Of a stretch of DNA of 64,000 nucleotides, positions 27,279 through 37,060 are shown piece after piece. Location: assembly GCA_016721735.1 (NCBI GenBank), contig JADKHM010000019.1:248001-312000 (forward strand), read 5' to 3'. This stretch comes from Flavobacterium sp. (GTDB taxonomy: Bacteria; Bacteroidota; Bacteroidia; Flavobacteriales; Flavobacteriaceae). How positions within the stretch are numbered: the first letter of the stretch is position 1; each line of letters starts with the position of its first letter. The position numbers were made by a program, and so were the translations under genes. The notes beneath the pieces were generated by a model, which saw nothing but the letters and a program-made list of their open reading frames with translations, was not told where the DNA came from and searched no databases.

Positions 27279-30017
27279 CTATTTCAATTTTTTCTTAACG
27301 GCTACTTCTTGGAACGCTTCAATTATATCATATTGTTCAATATCATTGTAGTTTTTAATTTGCATACCACAATCATATCCTTTTGAAACTTCTTTTACAT
27401 CGTCTTTAAATCGCTTTAAAGCAATCAATTCGCCTGTAAAAACAACTACGCCTTCACGAATAATTCGAATTCTAGAATTTCTATTAATTTTACCGTCAAT
27501 TACCATACAACCTGCAATTGAACCCACTTTAGAAATCTTGAAAATCTCACGAATTTCTGCCGTACCAGTAATTTCTTCTTTCATTTCTGGTGACAACATT
27601 CCTTCCATTGCATCTCTCAAATCATCAATGGCGTCGTAGATAATTGAATAATTTCGGATATCAATTTCTTCCTTATCCGCCAATTGTCTTGCATTACCAG
27701 CTGGACGCACATTAAATCCAATAATAATTGCATCTGAAGCTGACGCTAACATGACGTCAGTTTCTGTAATTGCTCCTACACCCTTATGAATAATATTAAT
27801 TTGAATTTCTTCCGTAGATAATTTTGAGAAGGAATCTGACAATGCTTCTACTGAACCATCAACGTCCCCTTTCAGAATTATATTCAACTCTTTAAATTGA
27901 CCCAAAGCGATACGTCTTCCGATTTCCGCCAAGGTAATATGTCGCTGAGTACGAACAGATTGCTCACGCATTAATTGTGTGCGTTTTGCTGCAATTGCTT
28001 TCGCTTCTCTTTCATCTTCAAAAACATTAAATTTATCTCCAGCCGTAGCTGCCCCATCTAAACCTAAAACAGAAACAGGTGTTGAAGGGCCAGCTTCTTT
28101 CACCACATGCCCACGTTCATCATGCATGGCTTTTATCTTTCCATGATGCTTACCCGCTAGCATATAATCTCCTACTTTTAGAGTTCCGTTTTGAACCAAA
28201 ATCGTAGAAACATATCCTTTACCTTTATCCAAGAATGCTTCAACAACAGTACCTGATGCTAGTTTATTTGGATTTGATTTTAAATCTAAAATTTCCGCCT
28301 CTAAAAGTACTTTTTCCAATAATTCTTTGACTCCAAGCCCTGATTTAGCAGAAATATCATGGGATTGAATTTTTCCTCCCCAATCTTCAACTAGTAAATT
28401 CATTCCCGCCAATCGCTCCTTAATTTTCTCAGGATTTGCGTTCGGTTTATCAATCTTATTAATTGCAAAAATAATAGGAACGCCAGCCGCTTGTGCGTGA
28501 CTGATTGCTTCTTTGGTTTGCGGCATAATGTCATCATCGGCAGCAATCACAATGATCGCAATATCTGTAACTTGAGCTCCACGGGCACGCATCGCAGTAA
28601 ATGCTTCGTGACCAGGTGTATCTAAAAATGCAATTTTCTGGCCGTTATCAAGTGTAACTCCATAAGCCCCGATGTGTTGCGTAATTCCTCCTGATTCACC
28701 AGCGATTACATTTTCTTTACGGATATAATCCAATAAAGATGTTTTACCGTGATCTACGTGACCCATAACAGTCACAATAGGAGCGCGAGTCAATAAGTCC
28801 TCTTCAGCATCTTCCTCCACATGAAGCGCATCTTCTAGTTCTGTGGTAATGAACTCTACTTCATACCCAAATTCATCAGCAACGATTGTCAATGTTTCTG
28901 CATCAAGTCGCTGATTCATCGTCACCATGATACCAAGAGACATACAAGTTCCAATTACTTTTGTAATAGGCACATCCATCATAATGGCAATCTCACCAAC
29001 TGTTACAAATTCAGTAACTTTAATGATTTTGCTACCTTCTTCAATCGATCTTTGTTCATCGTCCGATTTCTGACGGTGCGTTTCACGTTTGTCACGTCTA
29101 TATTTAGCTGCTTTAGATTTTCCTCCTTTACCTTGAAGTTTTTCTAAAGTTTCTCTAATTTGGTTCTTAACCTCTTCTTCTGTCGGCTCTACCTTTGCAA
29201 TAATTGCTGGTCGATTACCCTTTACAAAACCTGGCCTAGCACTTCTATTTGCGGCGTTACCACCAACATTAGGGGAGATTTTATTTGGGTTTGGACCGTC
29301 ACCTGGAGGTCTTGTTTCTCCTGGTTTAGTCGGGATGCGTTTTCTCTTATTCTTGTTGTTATTAGAATTAGCTGCAGTTCCCGGTTTATTTGGAGTTATT
29401 TTTGGATCTTCTTTTTTCTTCTTAGGTTTTTCAAACTGCGACAAGTCGATAGTTTGACCTGTAAGCGTTGCACCAGACAATTTCTGGTATTGCGTTGTAA
29501 TAGATTCATCAACAGGCGCTACGTTTTCTTCATTTGAAACGACAGCAGCAACTTTTGTTTCTTCGGCACTTACGGCTGTCTCTTTTGGTTTAGCTGGTTC
29601 GGAAATGTCTGCTTTTGGCAATTCAACTTCTGGTTTCTTTGCTACTGGCTTGGTCGGATTTAAATCGATAGTCCCAACCTGCTTTGGTCCTGAAACCACT
29701 GCTTTAGCCTTGATAACTTCAAGTCGATGGCGTTCTTCGTCCATTTTGCGTTTATCCTCAACTTCCTTCTCTCTTTCTAAACGCAAGGCTTCTTTCTCTT
29801 TTCTTTTTTCTTCTCCAACCTCCTTAGAAGCTTCTTTATTACCTTTATCGCCTGCAAATTGATCTTGTAGGATACCATATTCCTTGTCAGAAATTTTAGC
29901 ATTTGGATTTGCATCAATAACAATTCCCTTATCTTTAAGATAATCTACTGCTCTTTCTAACGAAATATTAAATTCCCTTAAAACCTTATTAATTCTTATT
30001 ACTCTTTCTTCAGACAT
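27279..30017 (-). CDS. infB: Translation initiation factor IF-2
   Basis: GTPase that places initiator tRNA on the 30S subunit and promotes subunit joining. 912 residues. The N-terminal part (to about 410) is charged, Lys/Pro rich and low complexity, with an IF2_N-like start (IRINKVLREFNISLERAVDYL). The G domain begins near 417: VTVMGHVDHGKTSLLDYI (G1), DTPGHEAFTAMRARG (G3) and INKIDKPNANPEK (G4), followed by domains II to IV. It is 43 bp after nusA in the conserved rimP-nusA-infB order. Confidence 0.97.
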   Translation of the reverse strand: MSEERVIRINKVLREFNISLERAVDYLKDKGIVIDANPNAKISDKEYGILQDQFAGDKGNKEASKEVGEEKRKEKEALRLEREKEVEDKRKMDEERHRLEVIKAKAVVSGPKQVGTIDLNPTKPVAKKPEVELPKADISEPAKPKETAVSAEETKVAAVVSNEENVAPVDESITTQYQKLSGATLTGQTIDLSQFEKPKKKKEDPKITPNKPGTAANSNNNKNKRKRIPTKPGETRPPGDGPNPNKISPNVGGNAANRSARPGFVKGNRPAIIAKVEPTEEEVKNQIRETLEKLQGKGGKSKAAKYRRDKRETHRQKSDDEQRSIEEGSKIIKVTEFVTVGEIAIMMDVPITKVIGTCMSLGIMVTMNQRLDAETLTIVADEFGYEVEFITTELEDALHVEEDAEEDLLTRAPIVTVMGHVDHGKTSLLDYIRKENVIAGESGGITQHIGAYGVTLDNGQKIAFLDTPGHEAFTAMRARGAQVTDIAIIVIAADDDIMPQTKEAISHAQAAGVPIIFAINKIDKPNANPEKIKERLAGMNLLVEDWGGKIQSHDISAKSGLGVKELLEKVLLEAEILDLKSNPNKLASGTVVEAFLDKGKGYVSTILVQNGTLKVGDYMLAGKHHGKIKAMHDERGHVVKEAGPSTPVSVLGLDGAATAGDKFNVFEDEREAKAIAAKRTQLMREQSVRTQRHITLAEIGRRIALGQFKELNIILKGDVDGSVEALSDSFSKLSTEEIQINIIHKGVGAITETDVMLASASDAIIIGFNVRPAGNARQLADKEEIDIRNYSIIYDAIDDLRDAMEGMLSPEMKEEITGTAEIREIFKISKVGSIAGCMVIDGKINRNSRIRIIREGVVVFTGELIALKRFKDDVKEVSKGYDCGMQIKNYNDIEQYDIIEAFQEVAVKKKLK

Positions 30018-30060
30018 AAAACCTTTTTATTTGTGCTTTTAAGTTGTGTTCGTGCGCTAT

Positions 30061-31305
30061 TTAAGTGTTGAATTCTTCCTTTAGAATACGCATTACATCC
30101 AATATCGTTTCTTCTTCAAGATCGGTTCTCCGCACTAAATCCTCCACATCTTGTTTTAAAATACTTCTTGCTGTGTCAAGACCAATTTTGGCAAATTCGT
30201 CAATAATCCACCCATCAATTTCATCAGAAAACTCTGTTAATTCAACATCATCCTCCTCTTCTGCTATGTTCCCTTCACGAATAACATCTAATTCATAACC
30301 TGTTAAAAGTCCAGCCAATTTGATATTATGACCACCACGACCAATTGCCTTAGAAACCTCCTCCAATTTCAAGAACACTTCTGCTCTTTTGGTTTCTTCA
30401 TTGATTTTTATTGAAGAAACTTTTGCTGGACTCAAAGCTCTTGTGATAAACAATTGGATATTGCTGGTATAGTTTATTACGTCGATATTCTCATTTCCAA
30501 GTTCACGAACAATGCCATGAATTCTAGAACCTTTCATACCCACACAAGCTCCAACAGGATCGATTCTGTCATCATAGGAATCTACTGCCACTTTTGCCTT
30601 TTCTCCAGGTATACGAACCACTTTTTTAACCATAATCAATCCGTCGAACACTTCTGGAATTTCTTGTTCAAATAATTTCTCCAAAAACTTCTCAGAAGTT
30701 CTAGACATAATAATTTGAGGTTTGTTTCCTTTCAATTCAACATTCTCAATGATTCCGCGAACATTGTCCCCTTTTCTGAAAAAATCAGAAGGAATTTGTT
30801 TCTCTTTTGGAAGTACAATCTCATTGCCTTCGTCGTCAATCAAAATTACGACTCTTGGTCGAACATGGTGTACTTCAGCAGTATAAATTTCTCCTATTAA
30901 ATCTTTGAACTGTTTGTATAGATTGGTGTTATCATGCTCATGAATTTTAGAAATCAAATTCTGACGTAAGGCAAGAATAGCTCTTCTTCCTAAGTCAATT
31001 AATTTAACTTCCTCAGAAACTTCTTCTCCGATTTCGAAATCCGGTTCAATTTTTCTAGCTTCAGTCAATGTTATTTCTTCGTTTTCAAGATCCAAATCAT
31101 CATCAGCAACGATAACTCGTCTTCTCCAGATTTCCATATCTCCTTTATCTGGATTAATAATAATATCGAAATTATCATCTGATCCAAATTTTTTCTTCAA
31201 TGCATTTCTAAACACATCTTCTAAAATCGCCATAAGCGTTACACGATCAATAAGTTTATCATCTTTAAACTCTGAAAATGAATCGATTAATGCTAAATTT
31301 TCCAT
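30061..31305 (-). CDS. nusA: Transcription termination/antitermination protein NusA
   Basis: RNA-polymerase-associated factor affecting pausing, termination and antitermination. 414 residues: an N-terminal RNA-polymerase-binding domain with KKFGSDDNFDIIINPDKGDM, an S1 domain at about 135-200 (GEIYTAEVHHVRPRVVILID), then tandem KH domains (GACVGMKGSRIHGIVRELGN and AIGRGGHNIKLAGLLTGYEL). The C-terminus is short, as usual in Bacteroidota. It lies 13 bp after rimP. Confidence 0.97.
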   Translation of the reverse strand: MENLALIDSFSEFKDDKLIDRVTLMAILEDVFRNALKKKFGSDDNFDIIINPDKGDMEIWRRRVIVADDDLDLENEEITLTEARKIEPDFEIGEEVSEEVKLIDLGRRAILALRQNLISKIHEHDNTNLYKQFKDLIGEIYTAEVHHVRPRVVILIDDEGNEIVLPKEKQIPSDFFRKGDNVRGIIENVELKGNKPQIIMSRTSEKFLEKLFEQEIPEVFDGLIMVKKVVRIPGEKAKVAVDSYDDRIDPVGACVGMKGSRIHGIVRELGNENIDVINYTSNIQLFITRALSPAKVSSIKINEETKRAEVFLKLEEVSKAIGRGGHNIKLAGLLTGYELDVIREGNIAEEEDDVELTEFSDEIDGWIIDEFAKIGLDTARSILKQDVEDLVRRTDLEEETILDVMRILKEEFNT

Positions 31306-31318
31306 GCCAACTTTTTAA

Positions 31319-31783
31319 TTAAAATGTTACTGTAACAATTGCTTCTTTAATGTCCGAATAAGGAATTTCCTGCCTTTTTTGAACTGTTTCTTTTCCTTTT
31401 CCGATCTTTTTCGGTTCTCTAGCTTCCCACGCTAAAGTTATAAAATTCTCATTAGCTTCAATCAATTGGGCCTCGATTGTTTCAGTAGCTAATTTTACTA
31501 TTAATATTCTTCCTATGTTTTTGAAATATTGTCTGACTAATTTCAAGGGAGAACCCACCCCAACTGAGGCAACTTCAAGTGAAAAATCTTGTTCTTCACG
31601 ATCTAAATTTTGCTCTATTGCCCTGCTAATATCGATGCAATCTTGCAATTGAACACCTGCGTCCCCATCTAAAGTTACAATAATCTTAAAAGCTTCCGTA
31701 ATGGTCAAATCAATTAGAAATATTGATGGCTTTTCTTCAAGACCCTCTACTAGTAATTGATGTACTTTTTCTTTAAATGTCAT
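31319..31783 (-). CDS. rimP: Ribosome maturation factor RimP
   Basis: Assists maturation of the 30S subunit. 154 residues; the N-terminal alpha/beta domain contains IVTLDGDAGVQLQDCIDISR and LEVASVGVGSPLKLVRQYFK, the conserved family core. The C-terminal SH3-like domain covers about residues 95-154. It is first in the rimP-nusA-infB operon and is preceded by a hairpin and U-tract lying 8 bp before its start codon. Confidence 0.94.
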   Translation of the reverse strand: MTFKEKVHQLLVEGLEEKPSIFLIDLTITEAFKIIVTLDGDAGVQLQDCIDISRAIEQNLDREEQDFSLEVASVGVGSPLKLVRQYFKNIGRILIVKLATETIEAQLIEANENFITLAWEAREPKKIGKGKETVQKRQEIPYSDIKEAIVTVTF

Positions 31784-31790
31784 GTTTTTT

Positions 31791-31818
31791 ATAAAAAGAG
31801 GGAAGCATTGCTTCCCTC
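31791..31818 (-). promoter_or_regulatory. Terminator-like hairpin in the rimP-nusA-infB leader
   Basis: On the minus strand a perfect 9-bp stem GAGGGAAGC / GCTTCCCTC (31818-31798, loop AAT) is followed at once by TTTTTAT, then rimP ATG at 31783. It lies downstream of a good promoter at 31847-31873, with no minus-strand gene between promoter and hairpin. The arrangement is that of an attenuator; since the operon encodes NusA, feedback on termination is a reasonable inference. Confidence 0.7.
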
Positions 31819-31846
31819 ATTATTTAGTTTTTAATAAATAACCGTG

Positions 31847-31873
31847 CAAATATAGTGTTTTTTTATAAATCAA
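31847..31873 (-). promoter_or_regulatory. Promoter of rimP-nusA-infB
   Basis: On the minus strand TTG (31873-31871), 16 bp, then TATATTTG (31854-31847), a perfect -7 element. The spacer is one base short of the usual range. Confidence 0.65.
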
Positions 31874-31879
31874 AAATCA

Positions 31880-31910
31880 TTGTTAGTTGTAAAAAAAAAT
31901 ATTACTTTTA
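31880..31910 (+). promoter_or_regulatory. Possible promoter of the universal stress gene
   Basis: TTG at 31880-31882, 20 bp, then TACTTTTA at 31903-31910, one mismatch from TAnnTTTG. It is back to back with the rimP promoter. Confidence 0.5.
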
Positions 31911-31958
31911 TTGCATCATTTTTTAACAACCATTTTAAAAATTTCTTACCTCTAAATT

Positions 31959-32783
31959 ATGAAAAGAATCTTAGTTCCTACCGACTTTTCCGAACATGCA
32001 GAATACGCCTTGAGAGTTGCCGCACAAATTGCCAAGCAGAATAATAGTGAAATCATATTGTTACATATGTTAGAGTTGCCACATCAAGCTGGTGATGCTA
32101 TGGGAAGTGGACATCAAATACCGGAAATCATGTTTTATAAGGACAAGGCAATTAGCAACCTAGAGGACTTGATGGACGTGGACTTTTTAGAAGGAATTAA
32201 TGTGTCAGAAATTATTCAATTCGAAAAAGCTTTTGACGGTATTTTGACAGTAAGCAAAAAAAACAACGTAGACCTTGTTGTAATGGGATCTCATGGAACT
32301 AGCGGGTTTCAAGAAATGTTTATCGGTTCAAATACAGAAAAAGTGGTCCGCTTTTCAGAATCTCCTGTTTTAGTCATTAAGAACAAAGTAGCCGATTTTA
32401 GAGCTAGTAATTTTGTTTTTGCCTCTGATTTCTCTAACGAAATTAAAAAGCCATTTGCACAGTTAGTTGACTTCGCTAAATCGTTTGACGCAAACTTAAG
32501 TCTCGTTATGGTGAATACTCCTAATAGTTTCAAACCAACGCACGTTGCCGAAAAAATCATGAATGATTTCATGAAAGAATTTAACTATCCTAAGTATACA
32601 TTGAATATTTATAACGATGTCAATGTTGAAAAAGGCATCTTAAACTTTGCCAACAGTGTGAACGCTGACGTAATTGGGATGTGTACGCACGGAAGAACAG
32701 GATTTGCACACTTCTTTAATGGTAGTATCAGCGAAGACCTCGTTAACCATGCGGTAAGACCTGTTATCACTTTCAAAATATAA
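31959..32783 (+). CDS. Universal stress protein, tandem Usp domains
   Basis: A 274-residue cytoplasmic protein with two Usp domains. The first starts KRILVPTDFSEHAEYALRVA and ends with the nucleotide-binding-like loop VVMGSHGTSGFQEMFIGSNT near residue 110. The second ends with IGMCTHGRTGFAHFFNGSIS near 247. Usp proteins respond to starvation and stress; the direct activity is not known from sequence. It is monocistronic, divergent from rimP, and ends at the terminator shared with tRNA-Gln. Confidence 0.92.
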   Translation: MKRILVPTDFSEHAEYALRVAAQIAKQNNSEIILLHMLELPHQAGDAMGSGHQIPEIMFYKDKAISNLEDLMDVDFLEGINVSEIIQFEKAFDGILTVSKKNNVDLVVMGSHGTSGFQEMFIGSNTEKVVRFSESPVLVIKNKVADFRASNFVFASDFSNEIKKPFAQLVDFAKSFDANLSLVMVNTPNSFKPTHVAEKIMNDFMKEFNYPKYTLNIYNDVNVEKGILNFANSVNADVIGMCTHGRTGFAHFFNGSISEDLVNHAVRPVITFKI

Positions 32784-32803
32784 AAACAAAAAGCGTTAAA
32801 AAT

Positions 32804-32836
32804 AAAAAAACTCCTCAAATCCTTGAGGAGTTTTTT
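32804..32836. terminator. Bidirectional terminator
   Basis: AAAAAACTCCTCAA / TTGAGGAGTTTTTT stem between the universal stress gene and the convergent tRNA-Gln. Confidence 0.9.
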
Positions 32837-32837
32837 G

Positions 32838-32908
32838 TTGGTCTACAAGGACTCGAACCTTGAAAGACTGCACCAAAAACAGTTGTGTTACCATTACACC
32901 ATAGACCA
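32838..32908 (-). tRNA. tRNA-Gln (TTG)
   Basis: A 71-nt minus-strand cloverleaf. Acceptor TGGTCTA / TAGACCA, D stem GTGT / ACAC, anticodon stem ACTGT / GCAGT around loop TTTTGGT with anticodon TTG, and T arm CAAGG-TTCGAGT-CCTTG. The discriminator A is at 32838. Confidence 0.95.
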
Positions 32909-32931
32909 ATTCCATTGCTGTAAAGCGAGTG

Positions 32932-32939
32932 CAAATTTA
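32932..32939 (-). promoter_or_regulatory. -7 element of the tRNA-Gln promoter
   Basis: TAAATTTG on the minus strand, followed by C, matches TAnnTTTG and lies 23 bp before the tRNA. Confidence 0.65.
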
Positions 32940-33142
32940 ATATAAATTTTATTTTTCGCAACTATTTATTGTTTTTTTATTAAAAAAAATATTCTGAATT
33001 TATTTTTCTCTTTTTTGACTCGAAATAAGTTTCCGTTAAGTGAGTTTTAGACAACGCAATAACCCGCAGAATTTTTTGTTAATACCTATCGCTTTATGCA
33101 AAAAAATAGTTTCTTTGTACCACTTAAAATACTCCAATATAC

Positions 33143-36100
33143 ATGATGACATTTAATTACAATAAATGGAATAATCTATTAGGCTGGCTAGCTTTTGCCG
33201 TCGCATTGGTTACTTATACGCTAACCGTCGAGCCCACGATGAGTTTCTGGGATTGCGGCGAATATATTGCAACCGCTGCAAAACTAGAAGTTGGACATCC
33301 ACCAGGAGCTCCATTGTTTCAAATGATAGGCGCTTTCTTTGCGATGTTTGCCACTGATGCAAAAAACGTTGCATTGATGGTCAATATGATGTCTGTTTTT
33401 TCTAGCGCTTTTACAATCTTGTTTCTTTTTTGGTCGTCTACTATCGTTCTTAAGAAATTAATTTCTCAATTTTCTGAAATAAATGCGTCTAATTCGATGG
33501 TGATCTTAGGAAGTTCACTTGTTGGCGCATTAGCTTTCACTTTTTCAGATAGCTTTTGGTATAATGCCGTGGAAGCTGAAGTATATGCTATGGCGACCTT
33601 GCTCATTTCATTGCTATTTTGGTTGGGGCTTCGTTGGGAACAAGACATGCATACTGCAAGAGGAAACAAATGGTTGCTAATTATTAGCCTAGTGATTGGT
33701 TTGTCTTTTGGCGTTCACTTTATGGCGCTTTTAACAATTCCTTCCATTGGATTATTGTATTACTTTAAGCATTACAAAACCATAACTATTAAGAATTTTA
33801 TCATCGCTAATGTCGTTGTTGTTGCGATTTTTCTTTTTATCTATAAATCTCTTTTGCCATGGACTATGGCATTCTTTGGAAAGTCTGAAATATTTATGGT
33901 AAACAACTTAGGCTTACCTTTTAACTCAGGAACTGTCATCGTTGCACTCTTATTTGTTGCCTTCTTTTTCTTTGGTTTACGATACACGAGACAAAAGGGA
34001 CTTGTTTTTTACAATACCATTATATTGTGTATTCTTTTTATCTTAATTGGATTCTCAACTTGGATGATGTTGCCAATTCGGGCCAATGCAAACACTGTAA
34101 TCAACGAGAATAAACCCTCAGATGCTGCTGAAGTATTAGCTTACTACAATAGGGAACAATATGGAATTAATCCATTGTTCTACGGACCGCAATACACCGA
34201 CACTTTTGTTGGTTTGGATGAAAACAATCCTTATCTAGACAAGGCCCCGAATTACGAACGCGATTACAAAACTGGGAAATATGTCATTACCAATAACTTT
34301 AAAAATGCAGAGCAAAATAGTGATGACAATCAGAAAGCAATTCTTCCAAGAATGTGGAGCACTGAACATGTAGAAAACTATATAAATTTTAGTCACGTCC
34401 CAGAATTTAAAATCAAGCCTGAATATTCAGAAGAAAAGGAATTAGTTGATGTCATTGCCGAATTCCGTGCTGCGTACGCTAAAAAAGACATTGATAACGA
34501 AGGATACATTTCCTTTTTGAAAAGCTATGGCGACTATCTGATTATCGAGAAACCGTCAACGCTTGACAACCTAAGTTTCATGTTTGAATACCAATTCGGT
34601 TATATGTATTGGCGCTATCTGATGTGGAATTTTACCGGTCGACAAAATGACATCCAGGGAAAATATGACAATCTCGATGGCAATTGGCTTAGCGGTATCA
34701 CTTTTATAGACGAACTGCACTTGGGCTCGCAAGAAAATCTACCTACCGACGTAATGAAAAATAAAGGGAGAAATGTGTACTTCTTTCTTCCACTTCTATT
34801 GGGCCTAATCGGATTGATATACCACGCGAACAAAGATCTAAAAAGCTTCTATGTGTTGTTGGCGCTTTTCTTATTTACTGGTATCGCGCTAAAAATCTAC
34901 CTCAACGAAAGACCATTTGAACCAAGAGAACGAGATTACGCTTTGGTGGGATCTTTCTACGTTTTTGCACTTTGGATTGGTTTTGGTGTTTATGCCATTT
35001 ACGATACGGTCAAAAACTACCTCTCACCTAAAATCGCAGGCCCAATTATTATTGGTTTAAGTATCTTGGTTGCGCCAGTTCTTATGGCGAGTCAAAACTG
35101 GAACGATCACGACAGATCTAATAAATATACGGCAATTGCCATGGCGAAAGCTTACTTGAATTCTTGTGAACCAAATGCCATTCTATACACCATTGGAGAC
35201 AATGACACCTTTCCACTTTGGTATGCACAAGAAATTGAAAACATTAGAACAGACATAAAAATTGTCAATACAAGTCTATTTATGACGGACTGGTATATCG
35301 ATCAGATGAAAATGAAAAGCAATAAAGCTGAAGGATTGCCGATTTCATTTACACATGATCAATACGTTGGAGATAAATTAGATTACGCCATTCACAATCC
35401 AAAGACTGAGAATCGCTGGAACCTCAAAGATTTTCTTAATTTTATTGCAAGTGATGACGCTCGAACCATTATAGAAATGGAAAATGGACAGAAGATTCAT
35501 TTTTATCCAACCAATAAAATTCGAATTCCAATCGATAAGAATGTCATTATCGAAAACAAAGTCGTTAACCCGGCTCAAAACGATTCTATTGTTCCTTTTA
35601 TCGATATTGAAATTAAAGGCCAAGCATTATACAAAAACCGCCTGATGATGTTGGACGTTTTAGCCAATAACAATTGGAAACGCCCTATTTACTTCACCGG
35701 CGGAAGTTTTGGCGACGATGATTATCTATGGATGAAAGACTATCTCCAATTGGACGGAATGGTTTACAAACTCGTTCCAATTAGAACGGCTATTCCGAAA
35801 GATGGAAGTCCATTAGATATGGGTCAAATTGATAGCGATAAGATGTACGATATCGTCATGAAATGGGATTGGGGCAATGGAGAATTAACAACCATCTATC
35901 ACGATCCTGAAACTAGAAAAAACAGCATTTCCTACAGAACCAATCTTGCCCGTCTGATGGAGCAGTTGGTTAACGAACGTAAACTAGACAAAGCAAAGAA
36001 GATAATTGATTTGGCGATGACAAAAATGCCAGTTGATTATTACGGTTATTATTCGCTACTTGATCCGTTTGCCGGCGGTTATTATGAAGTGGGTGAAAAA

Positions 36101-36346
36101 GAAAAAGCGAGACAACTTCTAGATAAATTAATGACAAAATACAAAGAAAACCTCACTTTCTATCATGGACTGCGACCTTCTGAGCAAAGCAATATAGTTA
36201 TCGATATTATCACCGACATTGAACGCTACAGAGGATTGCTTGAGGTAATGAAAGACCGAGGAGACATGGAGTTCTACAATAAGAATAAACCGATCTTTAA
36301 CTCCTACAATAAGATGTTCGAACGATTTGGAAGAGATAATGAATAA
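33143..36346 (+). CDS. DUF2723 (GT117-type) membrane protein
   Basis: A 1067-residue polytopic protein. The N-terminal half has about twelve membrane segments with the DUF2723 signature EPTMSFWDCGEYIATAAKLE near residue 29 and VGHPPGAPLFQMIGAFFAMF. The acidic residues after the first segment resemble the catalytic site of protein O-mannosyltransferase-like GT-C enzymes. A large soluble C-terminal part follows from about residue 690 (ILYTIGDNDTFPLWYAQE), with a helical, TPR-like tail. In Bacteroidota the family is thought to glycosylate exported proteins or lipids; substrate unknown. Start ATGATG at 33143. It ends at a terminator. Confidence 0.85.
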   Translation: MMTFNYNKWNNLLGWLAFAVALVTYTLTVEPTMSFWDCGEYIATAAKLEVGHPPGAPLFQMIGAFFAMFATDAKNVALMVNMMSVFSSAFTILFLFWSSTIVLKKLISQFSEINASNSMVILGSSLVGALAFTFSDSFWYNAVEAEVYAMATLLISLLFWLGLRWEQDMHTARGNKWLLIISLVIGLSFGVHFMALLTIPSIGLLYYFKHYKTITIKNFIIANVVVVAIFLFIYKSLLPWTMAFFGKSEIFMVNNLGLPFNSGTVIVALLFVAFFFFGLRYTRQKGLVFYNTIILCILFILIGFSTWMMLPIRANANTVINENKPSDAAEVLAYYNREQYGINPLFYGPQYTDTFVGLDENNPYLDKAPNYERDYKTGKYVITNNFKNAEQNSDDNQKAILPRMWSTEHVENYINFSHVPEFKIKPEYSEEKELVDVIAEFRAAYAKKDIDNEGYISFLKSYGDYLIIEKPSTLDNLSFMFEYQFGYMYWRYLMWNFTGRQNDIQGKYDNLDGNWLSGITFIDELHLGSQENLPTDVMKNKGRNVYFFLPLLLGLIGLIYHANKDLKSFYVLLALFLFTGIALKIYLNERPFEPRERDYALVGSFYVFALWIGFGVYAIYDTVKNYLSPKIAGPIIIGLSILVAPVLMASQNWNDHDRSNKYTAIAMAKAYLNSCEPNAILYTIGDNDTFPLWYAQEIENIRTDIKIVNTSLFMTDWYIDQMKMKSNKAEGLPISFTHDQYVGDKLDYAIHNPKTENRWNLKDFLNFIASDDARTIIEMENGQKIHFYPTNKIRIPIDKNVIIENKVVNPAQNDSIVPFIDIEIKGQALYKNRLMMLDVLANNNWKRPIYFTGGSFGDDDYLWMKDYLQLDGMVYKLVPIRTAIPKDGSPLDMGQIDSDKMYDIVMKWDWGNGELTTIYHDPETRKNSISYRTNLARLMEQLVNERKLDKAKKIIDLAMTKMPVDYYGYYSLLDPFAGGYYEVGEKEKARQLLDKLMTKYKENLTFYHGLRPSEQSNIVIDIITDIERYRGLLEVMKDRGDMEFYNKNKPIFNSYNKMFERFGRDNE

Positions 36347-36381
36347 TGCAAATAACAATTAGTGAGGAATAATTAATAATG

Positions 36382-36410
36382 AAAAAGTAGCGGTTGAAGC
36401 GCTGCTTTTT
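36382..36410 (+). terminator. Terminator after the DUF2723 gene
   Basis: An 11-bp stem AAAAAGTAGCG / CGCTGCTTTTT (one G-T pair) with a 7-base loop and a T tract, 14 bp before the next start codon. Confidence 0.8.
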
Positions 36411-36424
36411 TGTTTTAGAAAAGT

Positions 36425-37060
36425 ATGTGGTATTGGATTAAAACAAATCGACTCATCAAGCGCATTTTCTCAAATTATGTTTGGGATATTCCTACCGTGG
36501 AGAAAAAAGTCTATTTGACTTTTGACGATGGTCCAACACCTAAAATTACTCCTTGGGTTTTAAATCAATTAAAAGAATTTAATGCTAAAGCAACCTTCTT
36601 TTGTATCGGGGACAACATTCAAAAACATCCTGAAATCTTCCAATCTGTCCTTCAAAATGGACACATCATCGGAAACCACACTTTCAATCACCTCAACGGC
36701 TGGAAAACAAAAACGTTAGATTACATCGAAAACGTTCAATGCTGCAAAGAATCGATCCAACAACTGACAACCGACAACCAACAACTATTCCGCCCACCGT
36801 ATGGAAAAATTAGAAAATCGCAAGCAAATATGCTACGTAAAGAAGGCTACAAGATTATAATGTGGGATGTTTTGAGCGGCGATTTCGACACTAGTATTTC
36901 ACCTGAAAAGTGTATTCAAAATGTCGTTAGACATACGCAACCTGGTAGTATAATCGTTTTCCATGACAGCGTCAAAAGCTATAAAAACCTGGAGTTTACA
37001 CTACCTAAGTATTTAACTTTCTTGAAACAAAACAACTATGTTTGTGAAGTGATTGTCTAG
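36425..37060 (+). CDS. Polysaccharide deacetylase (NodB domain, CE4)
   Basis: A 211-residue carbohydrate esterase 4 protein removing N-acetyl groups from a polysaccharide, possibly peptidoglycan or exopolysaccharide. All five CE4 motifs are present: YLTFDDGPTPKITPW (catalytic Asp and metal Asp), GNHTFNH (metal histidines), FRPPYGKIRKSQ, MWDVLSGDFD and IVFHDS. The N-terminus has no clear signal peptide. The end overlaps the convergent thioredoxin-like gene by 4 bp. Confidence 0.92.
   Translation: MWYWIKTNRLIKRIFSNYVWDIPTVEKKVYLTFDDGPTPKITPWVLNQLKEFNAKATFFCIGDNIQKHPEIFQSVLQNGHIIGNHTFNHLNGWKTKTLDYIENVQCCKESIQQLTTDNQQLFRPPYGKIRKSQANMLRKEGYKIIMWDVLSGDFDTSISPEKCIQNVVRHTQPGSIIVFHDSVKSYKNLEFTLPKYLTFLKQNNYVCEVIV

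Noticed and set aside
29160..29862. Plus-strand open frames opposite infB
   Set aside because: They fall opposite the low-complexity N-terminus of IF-2 and are rich in Ser, Phe and Ile as reverse complements of Lys/Glu codons.
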